Of a stretch of 64,000 nucleotides of DNA, positions 1 to 8,079 are shown piece after piece. Within the stretch, counting starts at the first letter, position 1; each line of letters opens with the position of its first letter. The stretch comes from a virus. The DNA is taken from positions 1-64,000 of the IMG/VR virus record IMGVR_UViG_3300010354_020206; one strand, given 5' to 3'. The position numbers were made by a program, and so were the translations under genes. Below the pieces are notes generated by a model. That model was given only the letters and a program-made list of their open reading frames with translations. It was not told the origin of the DNA and did not search any database.

Positions 1-78
1 AAGGTATTCTAGAGCTTCAGCATAATTAATCAAGTTGTTGTTCAGCTGCTTTGCAACTTCTACTTTGTAATTTGACAT
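1..78 (-). CDS. Hypothetical protein, N-terminal fragment cut by the window edge
   Basis: An open frame starts at the ATG at 78-76 and stays open to base 1, giving 26 residues that begin MSNYKVEVAKQL. It is the next gene downstream of the recombinase on the same strand, behind the hairpin at 101-130. No strong Shine-Dalgarno is seen; only a GAG lies some distance upstream. The fragment is too short to assign a family. It is called because the frame is open, starts with ATG and continues the direction of its neighbours. It could be a chance frame. Confidence 0.5.
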   Translation of the reverse strand, partial: MSNYKVEVAKQLNNNLINYAEALEYL

Positions 79-100
79 AATCTATTATTGCTCATAAATA

Positions 101-130
101 AAAAATGGGGGCTTGAAGGCCCCCATTTTT
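101..130 (-). terminator. Intrinsic terminator after the recombinase gene
   Basis: A perfect 12-base-pair stem (101-112 with 119-130) has a 6-base loop. Its core is GGGGGC/GCCCCC flanked by A and T runs, so it could also work in the other direction. It starts at the stop codon of the recombinase gene. Confidence 0.85.
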
Positions 131-1431
131 TATTCTTCTTCGAACTTCGGTACTTCTGTTTCTTCGTCAAAACCACCATAGAATTCATCATTCAGGAATG
201 AAGGATCCACTTCAACTTCAGGTTCACCCTCTTCCTTCTTGCCTTCTTTGACAGCTTCAGTTACAGCCTTGATTTGAATGTCCGAAAGCTTAATTCTTCC
301 ACAGACATATTCAAATCCAGTTTTGGATGTGTCTCCCCTAGTTAATACTGAGGGGGCTGGTGAATCCATAAGAATCTTTACAAATTCATATTCGTCTTTA
401 GTTTGACCAAAGATTTCACCTGTGTTCACATCAATGTACTTGTAGACTTTTCTTAAGACAGAAACATAGCCCTTTTCCTTTGTGGAAGGATGGTTAAGAG
501 TTCGGTGTAAGAAATCTTTAACTGGATTGCCTTCAAATTTACCAAAGTAAATTGGAAATTCTGCAATTGTATCAGGCTCGGATTGTCTTGTTTTCTTCAT
601 TAAACACTTGCTCCGACCACCAATTCGTTCGCCATTATCTCCAATAATTTCAGCTGATGCGCCTTTCATCTTAGTAAACCAAAGTCTCATTGAGCTAAAG
701 TAACCAATAGCTTCTCCGCCAGTGGACTTTAGAACAAATTCATGTTGCATTCCGCGCTTTTCAGAACTGTATCTAAGTTGGTTGATCAGGACAACAATTG
801 TTCCTGTTTTACCACAGATTTCAGTTAATTTGGACACAAATCTGGAACAGAATTTAGCATGAGCACCAAGCTTATCAGCATCAGATAATTCCTTATCATG
901 GTTTGCCATAGGAATCATAGCCGTAATTGAGTCAACAATAATTAGGCCATATTCACCAGAATCAGCACATGCCCAAATCCATTTACCCCAATTTTCAGCA
1001 GAGCCTAAATTCTCATAAGTCTCAAAGAGTTCAGCATTTCTTGTGTCAACACCAATAGCTTGTGCTCTTTCGTCAGAATACGAATATTCTACATTCATTA
1101 CAGCTACTCTAAGGCCCATAGCTTGAGCTTGAGCAGCCATTTTTAATGCAGTGTAGCTTTTACCAGATGAGTTTTCTCCAGCAAATTCTGCTACAGTTCC
1201 CTCTTTAATTCCACCGTAAGGTCCCATAAGACCATCAATTTCAACAATGCCAGTTGGAATGTAAACCTTGTCGCTTTCATCTAGATCTTGACCTAAATGT
1301 ACGCCCTCTGGATTTAACTTAAATGCATTTAAGCGAGCCTGAATTTGTTTTCTTCGAGCTGTTGCCCTGTCTTCTGGGCTAATTGATTGCTCTACAACTT
1401 CTTTCTTAGAATCTTTTTTTCTTGCGGTCAT
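130..1431 (-). CDS. RecA/UvsX-type recombinase
   Basis: ATP-dependent strand-exchange protein of the RecA/RadA/UvsX superfamily, which forms filaments on ssDNA in recombination-dependent replication and repair. A Walker A motif GENSSGKS lies near residue 90. It is followed by VAVMNVEYSYS, a Walker B strand (GLIIVDSI) near residue 165 and a loop with INQLRYS near residue 220, as expected of the core. The C-terminal 60 residues are acidic. The ATG at 1443 has no ribosome site, but the ATG four codons later (1431) has GGAG at ideal spacing, so the start is placed there (433 residues). The probable SSB gene lies immediately upstream, which suits a shared role. The superfamily is secure; the subfamily name is less so. 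Confidence 0.9.
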   Translation of the reverse strand: MTARKKDSKKEVVEQSISPEDRATARRKQIQARLNAFKLNPEGVHLGQDLDESDKVYIPTGIVEIDGLMGPYGGIKEGTVAEFAGENSSGKSYTALKMAAQAQAMGLRVAVMNVEYSYSDERAQAIGVDTRNAELFETYENLGSAENWGKWIWACADSGEYGLIIVDSITAMIPMANHDKELSDADKLGAHAKFCSRFVSKLTEICGKTGTIVVLINQLRYSSEKRGMQHEFVLKSTGGEAIGYFSSMRLWFTKMKGASAEIIGDNGERIGGRSKCLMKKTRQSEPDTIAEFPIYFGKFEGNPVKDFLHRTLNHPSTKEKGYVSVLRKVYKYIDVNTGEIFGQTKDEYEFVKILMDSPAPSVLTRGDTSKTGFEYVCGRIKLSDIQIKAVTEAVKEGKKEEGEPEVEVDPSFLNDEFYGGFDEETEVPKFEEE

Positions 1432-1448
1432 TTTATTCTCCATATTTA

Positions 1449-1477
1449 AAAATAGCCCCCTTTTGGGGGACTATTTT
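1449..1477 (-). terminator. Hairpin terminator between the ssb-like and recombinase genes
   Basis: CCCCC (1456-1460) pairs with GGGGG (1465-1469) across a TTTT loop. The stem is extended by AAAATAG and CTATTTT with one bulged A. It overlaps the stop codon of the upstream gene and comes just before the recombinase start, so it probably reduces rather than blocks readthrough. Confidence 0.7.
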
Positions 1478-2459
1478 AGTCCAACATCAAATCAAGATCA
1501 TCTTCTTCAACGAGATTTACATTGAAGTCATCATCTTCCTCTACCTTAGGAGCTGGAGCAGGCTTGGCTGTATACTTGCTCTTAGCCTTAGGAGCTGGAA
1601 CTTCTTCTTCATCTTCGTTAACATCAAGATCTTCAACTGAAGTAGTGTCATTTGCTGTCTTGACTGGAGTTGGCTTGAAGATTTTATTCAATTGATAGCC
1701 ATAATTGAACCACGCTGGATAATTCTTAAGCTCAGGATCCTCAGAGAAGATTTCTTCGAGTTCCTCATCGGTAGGAACTCCTGCTTCCATTAACAGTTGT
1801 ATGTCAGAGTCTGAAATAACATCAGCCTTAGGAACAACTGAGATTGTATAGTCAGGGTTATTAGGTTGCTTAGGATTATAATCAACCTTAATAATAATGT
1901 TATGAGCCTTTTGACCGCCTAAAAATGTGCATGCTGCATCTGGATCATCAGCATCAATTCCAGCATTGTCATTTGCAAGTTCATTCTCTTCTTCCTTCTT
2001 AAGAATGCCTTCAATAAAAAGCATCTTGCCCTTTTGAAGCACTGCAACTTCATTCTCAAAGAAGGTCTTGCCATTGGCATCCTTGTATGGCTTGCGAATA
2101 ATTACATTCTGTGCAAACTTTTGTGTAACACGATAACCTGCGCTCTCCCAAGGGCATACGCCATACTTAGGATTATTTTCGGTGCAGATTCGGTTGAATT
2201 TCTTCTTCTCATAAAGATGATCATCATGGAAACCAGTTTCTACCCAATCCATTTTCTTTGTGGCAGGATTAAGTTTTTGTTGATATCCAGAAGCTTCCTT
2301 GTATGCAAAAGGAAATCCGATTAGACGAAGCATTACTTGCTTTGTTGGGTTGTTCTTATCAACCTTGAGGTCAACCCACTTGATACCTTTATAATTGCCA
2401 CCATTTGATGGCTCGTTCTTCATGTTCTGAAGCTTTTCTCGAGTATAACGAGCTCCCAT
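1476..2459 (-). CDS. Probable single-stranded DNA-binding protein (gp32-like)
   Basis: A 327-residue protein with a basic N-terminus, a central region rich in K, Y and F, a possible metal site (CTEN...GVCPW near residues 90-105) and a very acidic C-terminal tail ending in DLDLMLD. A globular DNA-binding region with an acidic, partner-binding tail is typical of T4 gp32-like SSBs. The neighbour is a RecA/UvsX recombinase, the usual partner of such proteins. The ATG has a good AAGGAG site. The evidence is architecture and context; no family signature is unmistakable, so other DNA-binding roles remain possible. Confidence 0.6.
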   Translation of the reverse strand: MGARYTREKLQNMKNEPSNGGNYKGIKWVDLKVDKNNPTKQVMLRLIGFPFAYKEASGYQQKLNPATKKMDWVETGFHDDHLYEKKKFNRICTENNPKYGVCPWESAGYRVTQKFAQNVIIRKPYKDANGKTFFENEVAVLQKGKMLFIEGILKKEEENELANDNAGIDADDPDAACTFLGGQKAHNIIIKVDYNPKQPNNPDYTISVVPKADVISDSDIQLLMEAGVPTDEELEEIFSEDPELKNYPAWFNYGYQLNKIFKPTPVKTANDTTSVEDLDVNEDEEEVPAPKAKSKYTAKPAPAPKVEEDDDFNVNLVEEDDLDLMLD

Positions 2460-2548
2460 AATTATTCTCCTTGAGTCTTAAATTTAATTTGTCGCTTGGA
2501 CTTTCTGAATGACTCTTTCTTACTCTTTATTATCTTATATTTCTAACG

Positions 2549-2583
2549 AAAAAAGCACTGGGTGGATTAATTTCCACCCAGTG
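2549..2583 (-). terminator. Terminator with the stop codon in its loop (copy 1)
   Basis: CACTGGGTGGA (2556-2566) pairs with TCCACCCAGTG (2573-2583), giving 11 base pairs and a 6-base loop that contains the TAA stop of the gene above it. On the transcript it is followed by a run of six T (A run 2549-2554). The core is identical to the hairpin at 12781-12806. Confidence 0.85.
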
Positions 2584-3247
2584 ATCTTACACGCATTCCC
2601 ATAACTTTTTTTGTATCTTCTTCTATCTCTGTATCAATGTCTTGCATTGATTTGTAATTTAATGAAATGCCTTCATCTTCATAACTGTGATTAACTCGCA
2701 TCAAGTTATCAATATGTTTAAGATTTGCTGACAAGTTTATAAACATAGAATCTAAAGCTCTTGAAGTTTCAGTAAGATAAACTAGAATACCTTCAGCATA
2801 CAGTGCCTCAATTTCAAAAGGTCTAACTCTATAACCTGCATTAGCATTTCTCTCCGAAGCTGTGCCAGTGTATAAGCAGTGGGCTGTTTCTTTTAATGAT
2901 TTAAATGCAGTAGACGCTATTTTTTGATACCTGGAACACTGGCTCAACAATTCTGAAAGTCTATGCCTATAAGCATTTAATCTAGCGTAAACTTTAACAA
3001 TTTCAGCCCGATCAAAACACTCTTTAGTTGGCGTGGCAAAATTCCATGAACCCACTTCCTGATAAATCTCATGCTCTGATGGTCTTTCGCACAAGAGCAG
3101 TTGATCTTCAAAAAGTTTTACATCCAAATCAAAGTTATCATTGTTTAAATTTGATTTTCTCTTTTTGATTTGTGAAAAGATACTCTCGCTCTGAACGGGT
3201 TGTTCTTCTAGTATTTCATCTAAACTAATTTCTTGAAATTCTTCCAT
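2567..3247 (-). CDS. Hypothetical protein between dnaE and ssb
   Basis: A 226-residue protein of unknown function. The N-terminal third is acidic and likely disordered. The rest is predicted helical by eye (AEIVKVYARLNAYRHRLSE, TSRALDSMFINLSANLKHI). No enzyme motif or membrane segment is visible. A longer reading from 3268 exists, but the ATG at 3247 has GAGG six bases upstream and begins right after the dnaE stop (3255), so it is preferred. The position between the polymerase and the ssb/recombinase genes suggests a replication or recombination accessory. That is inference from context only. Confidence 0.75.
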   Translation of the reverse strand: MEEFQEISLDEILEEQPVQSESIFSQIKKRKSNLNNDNFDLDVKLFEDQLLLCERPSEHEIYQEVGSWNFATPTKECFDRAEIVKVYARLNAYRHRLSELLSQCSRYQKIASTAFKSLKETAHCLYTGTASERNANAGYRVRPFEIEALYAEGILVYLTETSRALDSMFINLSANLKHIDNLMRVNHSYEDEGISLNYKSMQDIDTEIEEDTKKVMGMRVRSLGGN

Positions 3248-3254
3248 TTTATCC

Positions 3255-6200
3255 TCACAACAAATCATCAGGGAATAAATCTAATGACTTCATTCGTACT
3301 TTCTTAACGTCCCTTGTTCTTTTGGGAAGCGTATTTTCAAAACCAAACAAATTATCATCGTCTCCAGAAAGCATTTGTTCCATAGGTGAAATAACTTTAT
3401 ACTTTAGCTTTGCTACTCTTTTGGCTTCCTTTTCTTGCTGATTTCTCTTCTCAACAGAAGCATCCCACATTTCCATTATTTGCTCTACTGTTTTACTTTT
3501 GACACCAGGCAAACAATCCAAAGCATTTGCATGAGCTAAAGACTCTATCATACCTCTGTTAGGGCGAGCCCTCATAGCAAGGTCATCTAAGTCTTCATAA
3601 GGCTGATTATCTACAATAGACTTTGAACTGTCACCCACCCCCTTTACAGAATTCAATGGCAAAAGAATGTCTCCACGCTTATTAACTGTAACACTCAAAC
3701 CACTTTCATTTACGTTAGGTGTCTTTACATGAATGCCTTCAGCAGAGCATTCTCTGCGGTATACAGCCATCTTATCCTCATCATCACGGTCACACTGCAT
3801 ACAAGCAGCTAGCCATTCAGAAGGGAAATAAGTTCTAAGATAAGCAGTTGAATAAGCTAATAATGAATAAGCACAAGCATGACTTCTATTGAAAGCGTAA
3901 CCAGCAAATCCTTGTAATCTTTGCAGTACTTCTTCGATAGCAGCATGTGGAATGTTGTTCTTAGTAGCCCCTTTTCTAAACTTTTCACAAATCTCTGCAA
4001 ACTCCTTAGGCATTTTCTTGCTCACAGCTTTACGAAGTTTATCTACATCATTATGATTGAAACTAGCCATTTTGCGACCAAGTTCCATTGCTTGTTCTTG
4101 ATAAACTGGAATACCATAAGTTACACCAAGAATGTCCTTGATGATAGGGTGAGAATACTTTACACTATTTGGATTTTTCTTACCATCTGCATAGTTAGGA
4201 ATAAATTGAAGGGGGCCTGGTCGGAATAGAGCATTGATAGCAATAAGGTCTTCAATACAGTCAGCCTTAACTTCTTTCAAAGCTTTTTTCATTCCAGCAG
4301 AAGCAAACTGAAAAACAGAATCAGTTTTACCTTCTGTGAAAATCCTAAGTACTTTAGAATCTTCATTGCCCTCTAATAATTTAATAAAGTTTGGAATCTT
4401 ATCCGCTCCGTGTCGTGTCTCAATCATATCAAAGCATAAAGCAATCATTGTAAATGTGGCAAGTCCAAGAACATCATACTTGGTGAGACCAACATGAACA
4501 ACATTACCCATGTCAAATCCAGATGCTAACACGCCCTTTGAGTTTTCTAATGGTGCATGTTCTGCAATAGGTTCAGAAGCAAGCAATACGCCAGCAGCGT
4601 GAACGCCAAAGTTTTGAATTACACCAACAAGCTTTTTTGCAATTTTGATTTCTTCGGGCCACTTTGATGCATAAGAAGCAAATTCTGGAGATTCCTCAAG
4701 AGCTTCGTCAATAGTAATTCCTGGGCGAGAAGGAATTGATTTTGAGATGTCCTGCGCGCGATAGTGTGTTTGATCACCATGCTTTGCCTGGAAAGCAGAA
4801 CTTACTTTCAAAGAACCCATCACAGCTGCTTTTGCCTGATAAGTGCCCCATGTGCCGATTTGGGAACATTTGTCATTTCCAAATCGATTTCTCATCCAAT
4901 CAATAACCTTTTCTCGCTTTTGTTTATCAACGTCAGTATCAACATCGGGGAGTTCAGCAATACGAGAAACGACTAATTCAGTTTCAGGTTTTTCATCAGT
5001 GATGCCTAGTGCCCAGGCAGTCCAAAGCTGACAATCATTATTTACACTTTTAATACCCTTGTTTGCCACATCAATGATGTAGTTAGACAAGCCCTGATTT
5101 TCAAGAACCCAAAGTTCTTTATAAATTTGGGGGGCATGCTCAGGATTTTGCTCAGCAACAAGCTCCATCTTTTTTCTTAATTCATTGTTGGCAATGTGTA
5201 AATCTGTATTAGTGCCTTGTTCTCTCCAAGCATCGACAGGAAGATCAGAAATTTCTACTTTATACTGTTCACCACGGCCAGGATTCAAAAATCTTTCAAA
5301 CATAAGATTCCAGCGCAAAGGGTCAACCGTACAAACTTGTAGACAATAGTTAACAAGTGAGCCAACTCCAGAACCGCGTATTCCGTAAAGAATACTTTCT
5401 GTCTTCATGTAATTAGCCATTTCTCTTTCGATAAGGAAGTAGTCAACTACACCCATGTAGCAGATAGTGTCAATCTCATAGCGCAATCTTTCTACATAAT
5501 TTTTCTTAGCAGAATGACCAAGCTTAGCTAGGCCATCAAAAGCCAAATACGCAAGATAGGCTTCATTAGGCTTATGATAAGGATAATACTTGGCCCTGAA
5601 TCTATTAAAACGCTCATCATTTTCTGGGATAATGACTCTGGGCAAGAGATGTGGTACGCCAAGCTTCATGAAATCTTCAACAGATTCACTTAACAATACA
5701 GTATTGGTTAAAGCCTCTGGAATCTTAGTTCCAAAGATCTTTTCCATTTCTTCATATGTTTTGAGATGAAAATTCTTAGTAGAATAAGCTTGAAATTTAC
5801 CACTGACATTATTGTCTTTGTCTTGATCTCTCATGCTTATGTGCAATTTATGAACTTTCCAATCTTCTTGTTCAAGATAATGAACATCATTGGCACAAAC
5901 CATAGGAAGATCGAGTTTACGGGCGATTTCATGGAGGCCAGGAATCAAAATGGTTTTTTGCTCCTCAATACCATGATAGTGCATTTCGATGTAGTACCTA
6001 TCTTGGTATTGACCTTTGAACCATTCCGCAACTTTCAAAGCTTTGTCTTTTTCACCACGAAGCAAGAGCTGAGAAACTTCACTACCCATACAGCCAGACA
6101 AAGCAATCACACCCTCGGAATGCCTTGACAATACATCTCGGTCAATAGTTGGTTCGTAGTAATAGCCTTCTTCAGCACCAATAGAAGCCATCTTAAGAAG

Positions 6201-6545
6201 ATTTCTATAGCCTTTTTCATTCTGGGCCAATAAAGTTAAATGATTGTGCTTGGGCCTTCTTTTTTTGCCGTCAATCACAACTGGGTTTTTATCGAATCTA
6301 TCATGGTAAGTATAAAATTCACAACCCAAAATAGGCTTGATCTTATTCTCTTCGGTAGATTCTTTACGACAAGCAGAGACAAATTCTATAGCCCCTGATA
6401 TTCTGCCATGATCTGTGATTGCTCCAGCTCTGAAACCCATTTCAGATAGCTTTTTAGCATATTGAGATGGAGATGGCAGAGCATCTTGAACTGAGAAATG
6501 AGTGTGTGCATGCAAATGCACGAAATCTTTATTTTTATTGCACAT
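3255..6545 (-). CDS. dnaE: DNA polymerase III alpha subunit (DnaE-type, C-family)
   Basis: Replicative C-family polymerase of 1096 residues. The N-terminal PHP domain keeps the usual metal ligands (H12, H14, D21, H46, E76, H102, then SGC, and NDVH near 220). The palm carries GIRGSGVGSL near 385, FLNPGR near 418, the catalytic PDVDTDVD near 531 and the third aspartate in KYDVLGL near 690. VYQEQAMELGRKMA and FAGYAFNRSHACAYS follow in the fingers. About 105 residues absent from ordinary DnaE sit between FLNPGR and PDVDTD. The protein ends soon after the helix-hairpin-helix region, and no clear beta-clamp-binding tail is seen. The start is ATG with a G-rich site upstream. No separate proofreading exonuclease gene is in this window. 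Confidence 0.95.
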   Translation of the reverse strand: MCNKNKDFVHLHAHTHFSVQDALPSPSQYAKKLSEMGFRAGAITDHGRISGAIEFVSACRKESTEENKIKPILGCEFYTYHDRFDKNPVVIDGKKRRPKHNHLTLLAQNEKGYRNLLKMASIGAEEGYYYEPTIDRDVLSRHSEGVIALSGCMGSEVSQLLLRGEKDKALKVAEWFKGQYQDRYYIEMHYHGIEEQKTILIPGLHEIARKLDLPMVCANDVHYLEQEDWKVHKLHISMRDQDKDNNVSGKFQAYSTKNFHLKTYEEMEKIFGTKIPEALTNTVLLSESVEDFMKLGVPHLLPRVIIPENDERFNRFRAKYYPYHKPNEAYLAYLAFDGLAKLGHSAKKNYVERLRYEIDTICYMGVVDYFLIEREMANYMKTESILYGIRGSGVGSLVNYCLQVCTVDPLRWNLMFERFLNPGRGEQYKVEISDLPVDAWREQGTNTDLHIANNELRKKMELVAEQNPEHAPQIYKELWVLENQGLSNYIIDVANKGIKSVNNDCQLWTAWALGITDEKPETELVVSRIAELPDVDTDVDKQKREKVIDWMRNRFGNDKCSQIGTWGTYQAKAAVMGSLKVSSAFQAKHGDQTHYRAQDISKSIPSRPGITIDEALEESPEFASYASKWPEEIKIAKKLVGVIQNFGVHAAGVLLASEPIAEHAPLENSKGVLASGFDMGNVVHVGLTKYDVLGLATFTMIALCFDMIETRHGADKIPNFIKLLEGNEDSKVLRIFTEGKTDSVFQFASAGMKKALKEVKADCIEDLIAINALFRPGPLQFIPNYADGKKNPNSVKYSHPIIKDILGVTYGIPVYQEQAMELGRKMASFNHNDVDKLRKAVSKKMPKEFAEICEKFRKGATKNNIPHAAIEEVLQRLQGFAGYAFNRSHACAYSLLAYSTAYLRTYFPSEWLAACMQCDRDDEDKMAVYRRECSAEGIHVKTPNVNESGLSVTVNKRGDILLPLNSVKGVGDSSKSIVDNQPYEDLDDLAMRARPNRGMIESLAHANALDCLPGVKSKTVEQIMEMWDASVEKRNQQEKEAKRVAKLKYKVISPMEQMLSGDDDNLFGFENTLPKRTRDVKKVRMKSLDLFPDDLL

Positions 6546-6580
6546 AAGTTCCCCCGCGCCTCTTCAGCGTAATACAAGGT

Positions 6581-6609
6581 TTGATATTAAAGTTATACTT
6601 ATGTATAAT
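6581..6609 (+). promoter_or_regulatory. Near-consensus sigma70-type promoter
   Basis: TTGATA (6581-6586) and TATAAT (6604-6609) are separated by exactly 17 bases. The start of the small zinc-ribbon gene lies 40 bases downstream, behind a perfect AAGGAGG. It is the best host-type promoter seen in the window and suggests early expression by unmodified host RNA polymerase. Confidence 0.75.
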
Positions 6610-6648
6610 CGTTTTAATTCTCGAATTAAATAAGGAGGAAAAAATAAA

Positions 6649-6789
6649 ATGGAAGCTTATTGCGTAAAGTGCAAAACTAAAAGACCAATGAATAATCCTG
6701 AATCTGTGACCATGAAAAATGGTAAGCCTGCTACAACAGGCACATGTTTAGAATGTGGAACAAAAATGTTCAAAATTGGTGGTAAGTGA
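6649..6789 (+). CDS. DUF5679-like small zinc-ribbon protein
   Basis: A 46-residue protein beginning MEAYCVKCKTKRPM and ending with CLECGTKMFKIGGK. Two CxxC knuckles, a central NPESVTMKNGKPA segment and a G-T-C-x-x-C-G-T-K ending match the DUF5679 family of tiny zinc ribbons found in bacteria and phages, whose function is unknown. It is the only + strand gene between two long - strand blocks. It has its own promoter (6581-6609), a strong AAGGAGG ribosome site and its own terminator (6791-6824), so it is an independent, probably well expressed unit. DNA or protein binding is plausible but not shown. Confidence 0.85.
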   Translation: MEAYCVKCKTKRPMNNPESVTMKNGKPATTGTCLECGTKMFKIGGK

Positions 6790-6790
6790 A

Positions 6791-6824
6791 ATAAGGAGTG
6801 CTAAATGCACTCCTTATTTTTTTT
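6791..6824 (+). terminator. Intrinsic terminator after the zinc-ribbon gene
   Basis: ATAAGGAGTGC (6791-6801) pairs with GCACTCCTTAT (6807-6817) over a 5-base loop and is followed by eight T. The stop codon of the convergent - strand gene lies at the edge of the loop. Confidence 0.9.
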
Positions 6825-7799
6825 AGACCATTTCTTTTCATGCTGCCAAACCTCAACAGTATGACCTTGTGGTTTTTCATTTAATTCATCAATTTTTTCA
6901 GAATCAGGATTTACCATTTTCCATACATAAAAGTTTTCATTCGGCGATTTTACTTTTGATAAAATCAAGTCTTTATCAACAACATTTTTAGCTCTTGTAT
7001 AGAAAAACTTTTTACGCTTGAATGTATCTCTGTTGTCTGCATCAATTATTCTAAAAGACTTTGGTCTTTTAGAAATCTTTCCCCTTGAGAAATCTTCACA
7101 AGAATAGCTATTACCCATCTGTTGTGCAACTATGTACTTGCCATCTTTTTGTAATACCCTTATTGCTTTAGCAGATTCTTTGAACATTATCTTTGCTTTT
7201 TTATAATATTCATAAGCTTCATTAATGTTATCAAATTGCTTATCTAAAAAACAGTAATTTTTTTTCTTAGTAATGTTATCAGATGTGGTAATTCTTCTTT
7301 TTATAGTAGAGGAAGATACTCCCAAATTACTTTCAAGTGACTTAATCGTGATAGGTTTATTTTGACCATATCTAGCAATAACAAAACTACACAAGAAAGA
7401 TTTTAATTCACTGGTATTATCATGTTTGAATAAATCTTCCATTTTGATAAGAAAAGGTTGTGTTTTTGAAATTTCAAATGACATAATTTCAATTACTTTA
7501 TTTATGCCATAAAGATAAACAATTTTTGACCCCTTGCTTCCTGTAGGTTCTTGCCAAAATAAATTAATACCCTTTTTGAAAATTTCATAACTGTAATTAC
7601 TATTACATTTAGTGATTTCTCTAACAATTTCTAAACAAGTGTGCAATGTAAATTTACCTGTGCCTTGTTTATGCTTGTCAATTGTTCTAAGAGCAAGCCA
7701 GATCGCACATACGTCCAATTTTTTAATTTTTGATGCTGTTGAAATCAATTCTGGATTTATTTCAACTTGCAATTTACCAACAGGAATTGCCCTAGCCAT
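6801..7799 (-). CDS. HTH-containing protein, possible replication-associated factor
   Basis: A 332-residue basic protein of unknown function. Around residues 150-175, the segment ITIKSLESNLGVSSSTIKRRI has the shape of a helix-turn-helix, suggesting DNA binding. The N-terminal half (IDKHKQGTGKFTLHTCLEIVREITK) could be a second winged-helix region, an arrangement seen in plasmid and phage initiator proteins, but no initiator signature was recognised. It is the last gene of the replication operon and overlaps its upstream neighbour by 8 bases, so the two are probably translationally coupled. It could be an origin-binding protein or a regulator; context alone cannot separate these. Confidence 0.7.
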   Translation of the reverse strand: MARAIPVGKLQVEINPELISTASKIKKLDVCAIWLALRTIDKHKQGTGKFTLHTCLEIVREITKCNSNYSYEIFKKGINLFWQEPTGSKGSKIVYLYGINKVIEIMSFEISKTQPFLIKMEDLFKHDNTSELKSFLCSFVIARYGQNKPITIKSLESNLGVSSSTIKRRITTSDNITKKKNYCFLDKQFDNINEAYEYYKKAKIMFKESAKAIRVLQKDGKYIVAQQMGNSYSCEDFSRGKISKRPKSFRIIDADNRDTFKRKKFFYTRAKNVVDKDLILSKVKSPNENFYVWKMVNPDSEKIDELNEKPQGHTVEVWQHEKKWSKKNKECI

Positions 7800-8079
7800 T
7801 ATTCATGCTTTCTGCTAATTTTTTGAACTGAGCTTCGATTCCAGATTGCAAAATGTAAAGATCAATTTCAGAATCAGGCATACCAAAACTAGACAAAAGA
7901 GTTTTAATAAAATGTAATTTTGCAGCAAAAGTTCCAGTGAGTTTTACTTCAAAATCAATTGAGTCAACATTTGTTTTCAAGGCTTCTTCTGCGAGTTTCA
8001 CTGCTTCTGCTACAGATCTTTCAGGATTCCATTCCAAGCCCTCTACAGGTATTAAAACTTTATTCGGATCTTCAATCAT
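7792..8079 (-). CDS. Small hypothetical protein in the replication operon
   Basis: A 95-residue acidic protein, mostly helical by eye (ERSVAEAVKLAEEALKT, AAKLHFIKTLLSSFG). No known family is recognised. It overlaps the primase-like gene upstream (8072) and the HTH gene downstream (7799) by 8 bases each, so it is embedded in the same translational chain. The ribosome site is an unusual run, AAAGGGGGC, six bases before the ATG. That run is also one of the over-represented GGGGGC hexamers. Confidence 0.7.
   Translation of the reverse strand: MIEDPNKVLIPVEGLEWNPERSVAEAVKLAEEALKTNVDSIDFEVKLTGTFAAKLHFIKTLLSSFGMPDSEIDLYILQSGIEAQFKKLAESMNNG

Noticed and set aside
1432-1443. The upstream ATG at 1443 as the start of the recombinase.
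   Set aside because: It has no ribosome site; its own bases provide the GGAG for the ATG at 1431.
4950-5290. An intein or intron as the explanation of the DnaE insertion.
   Set aside because: No Cys/Ser at the start, no His-Asn followed by Cys/Ser/Thr at the end, and no homing endonuclease motifs; the frame is continuous.
6386-6577. A 63-residue - strand frame overlapping the dnaE start.
   Set aside because: It is an out-of-frame shadow of the dnaE N-terminus and has no ribosome site.
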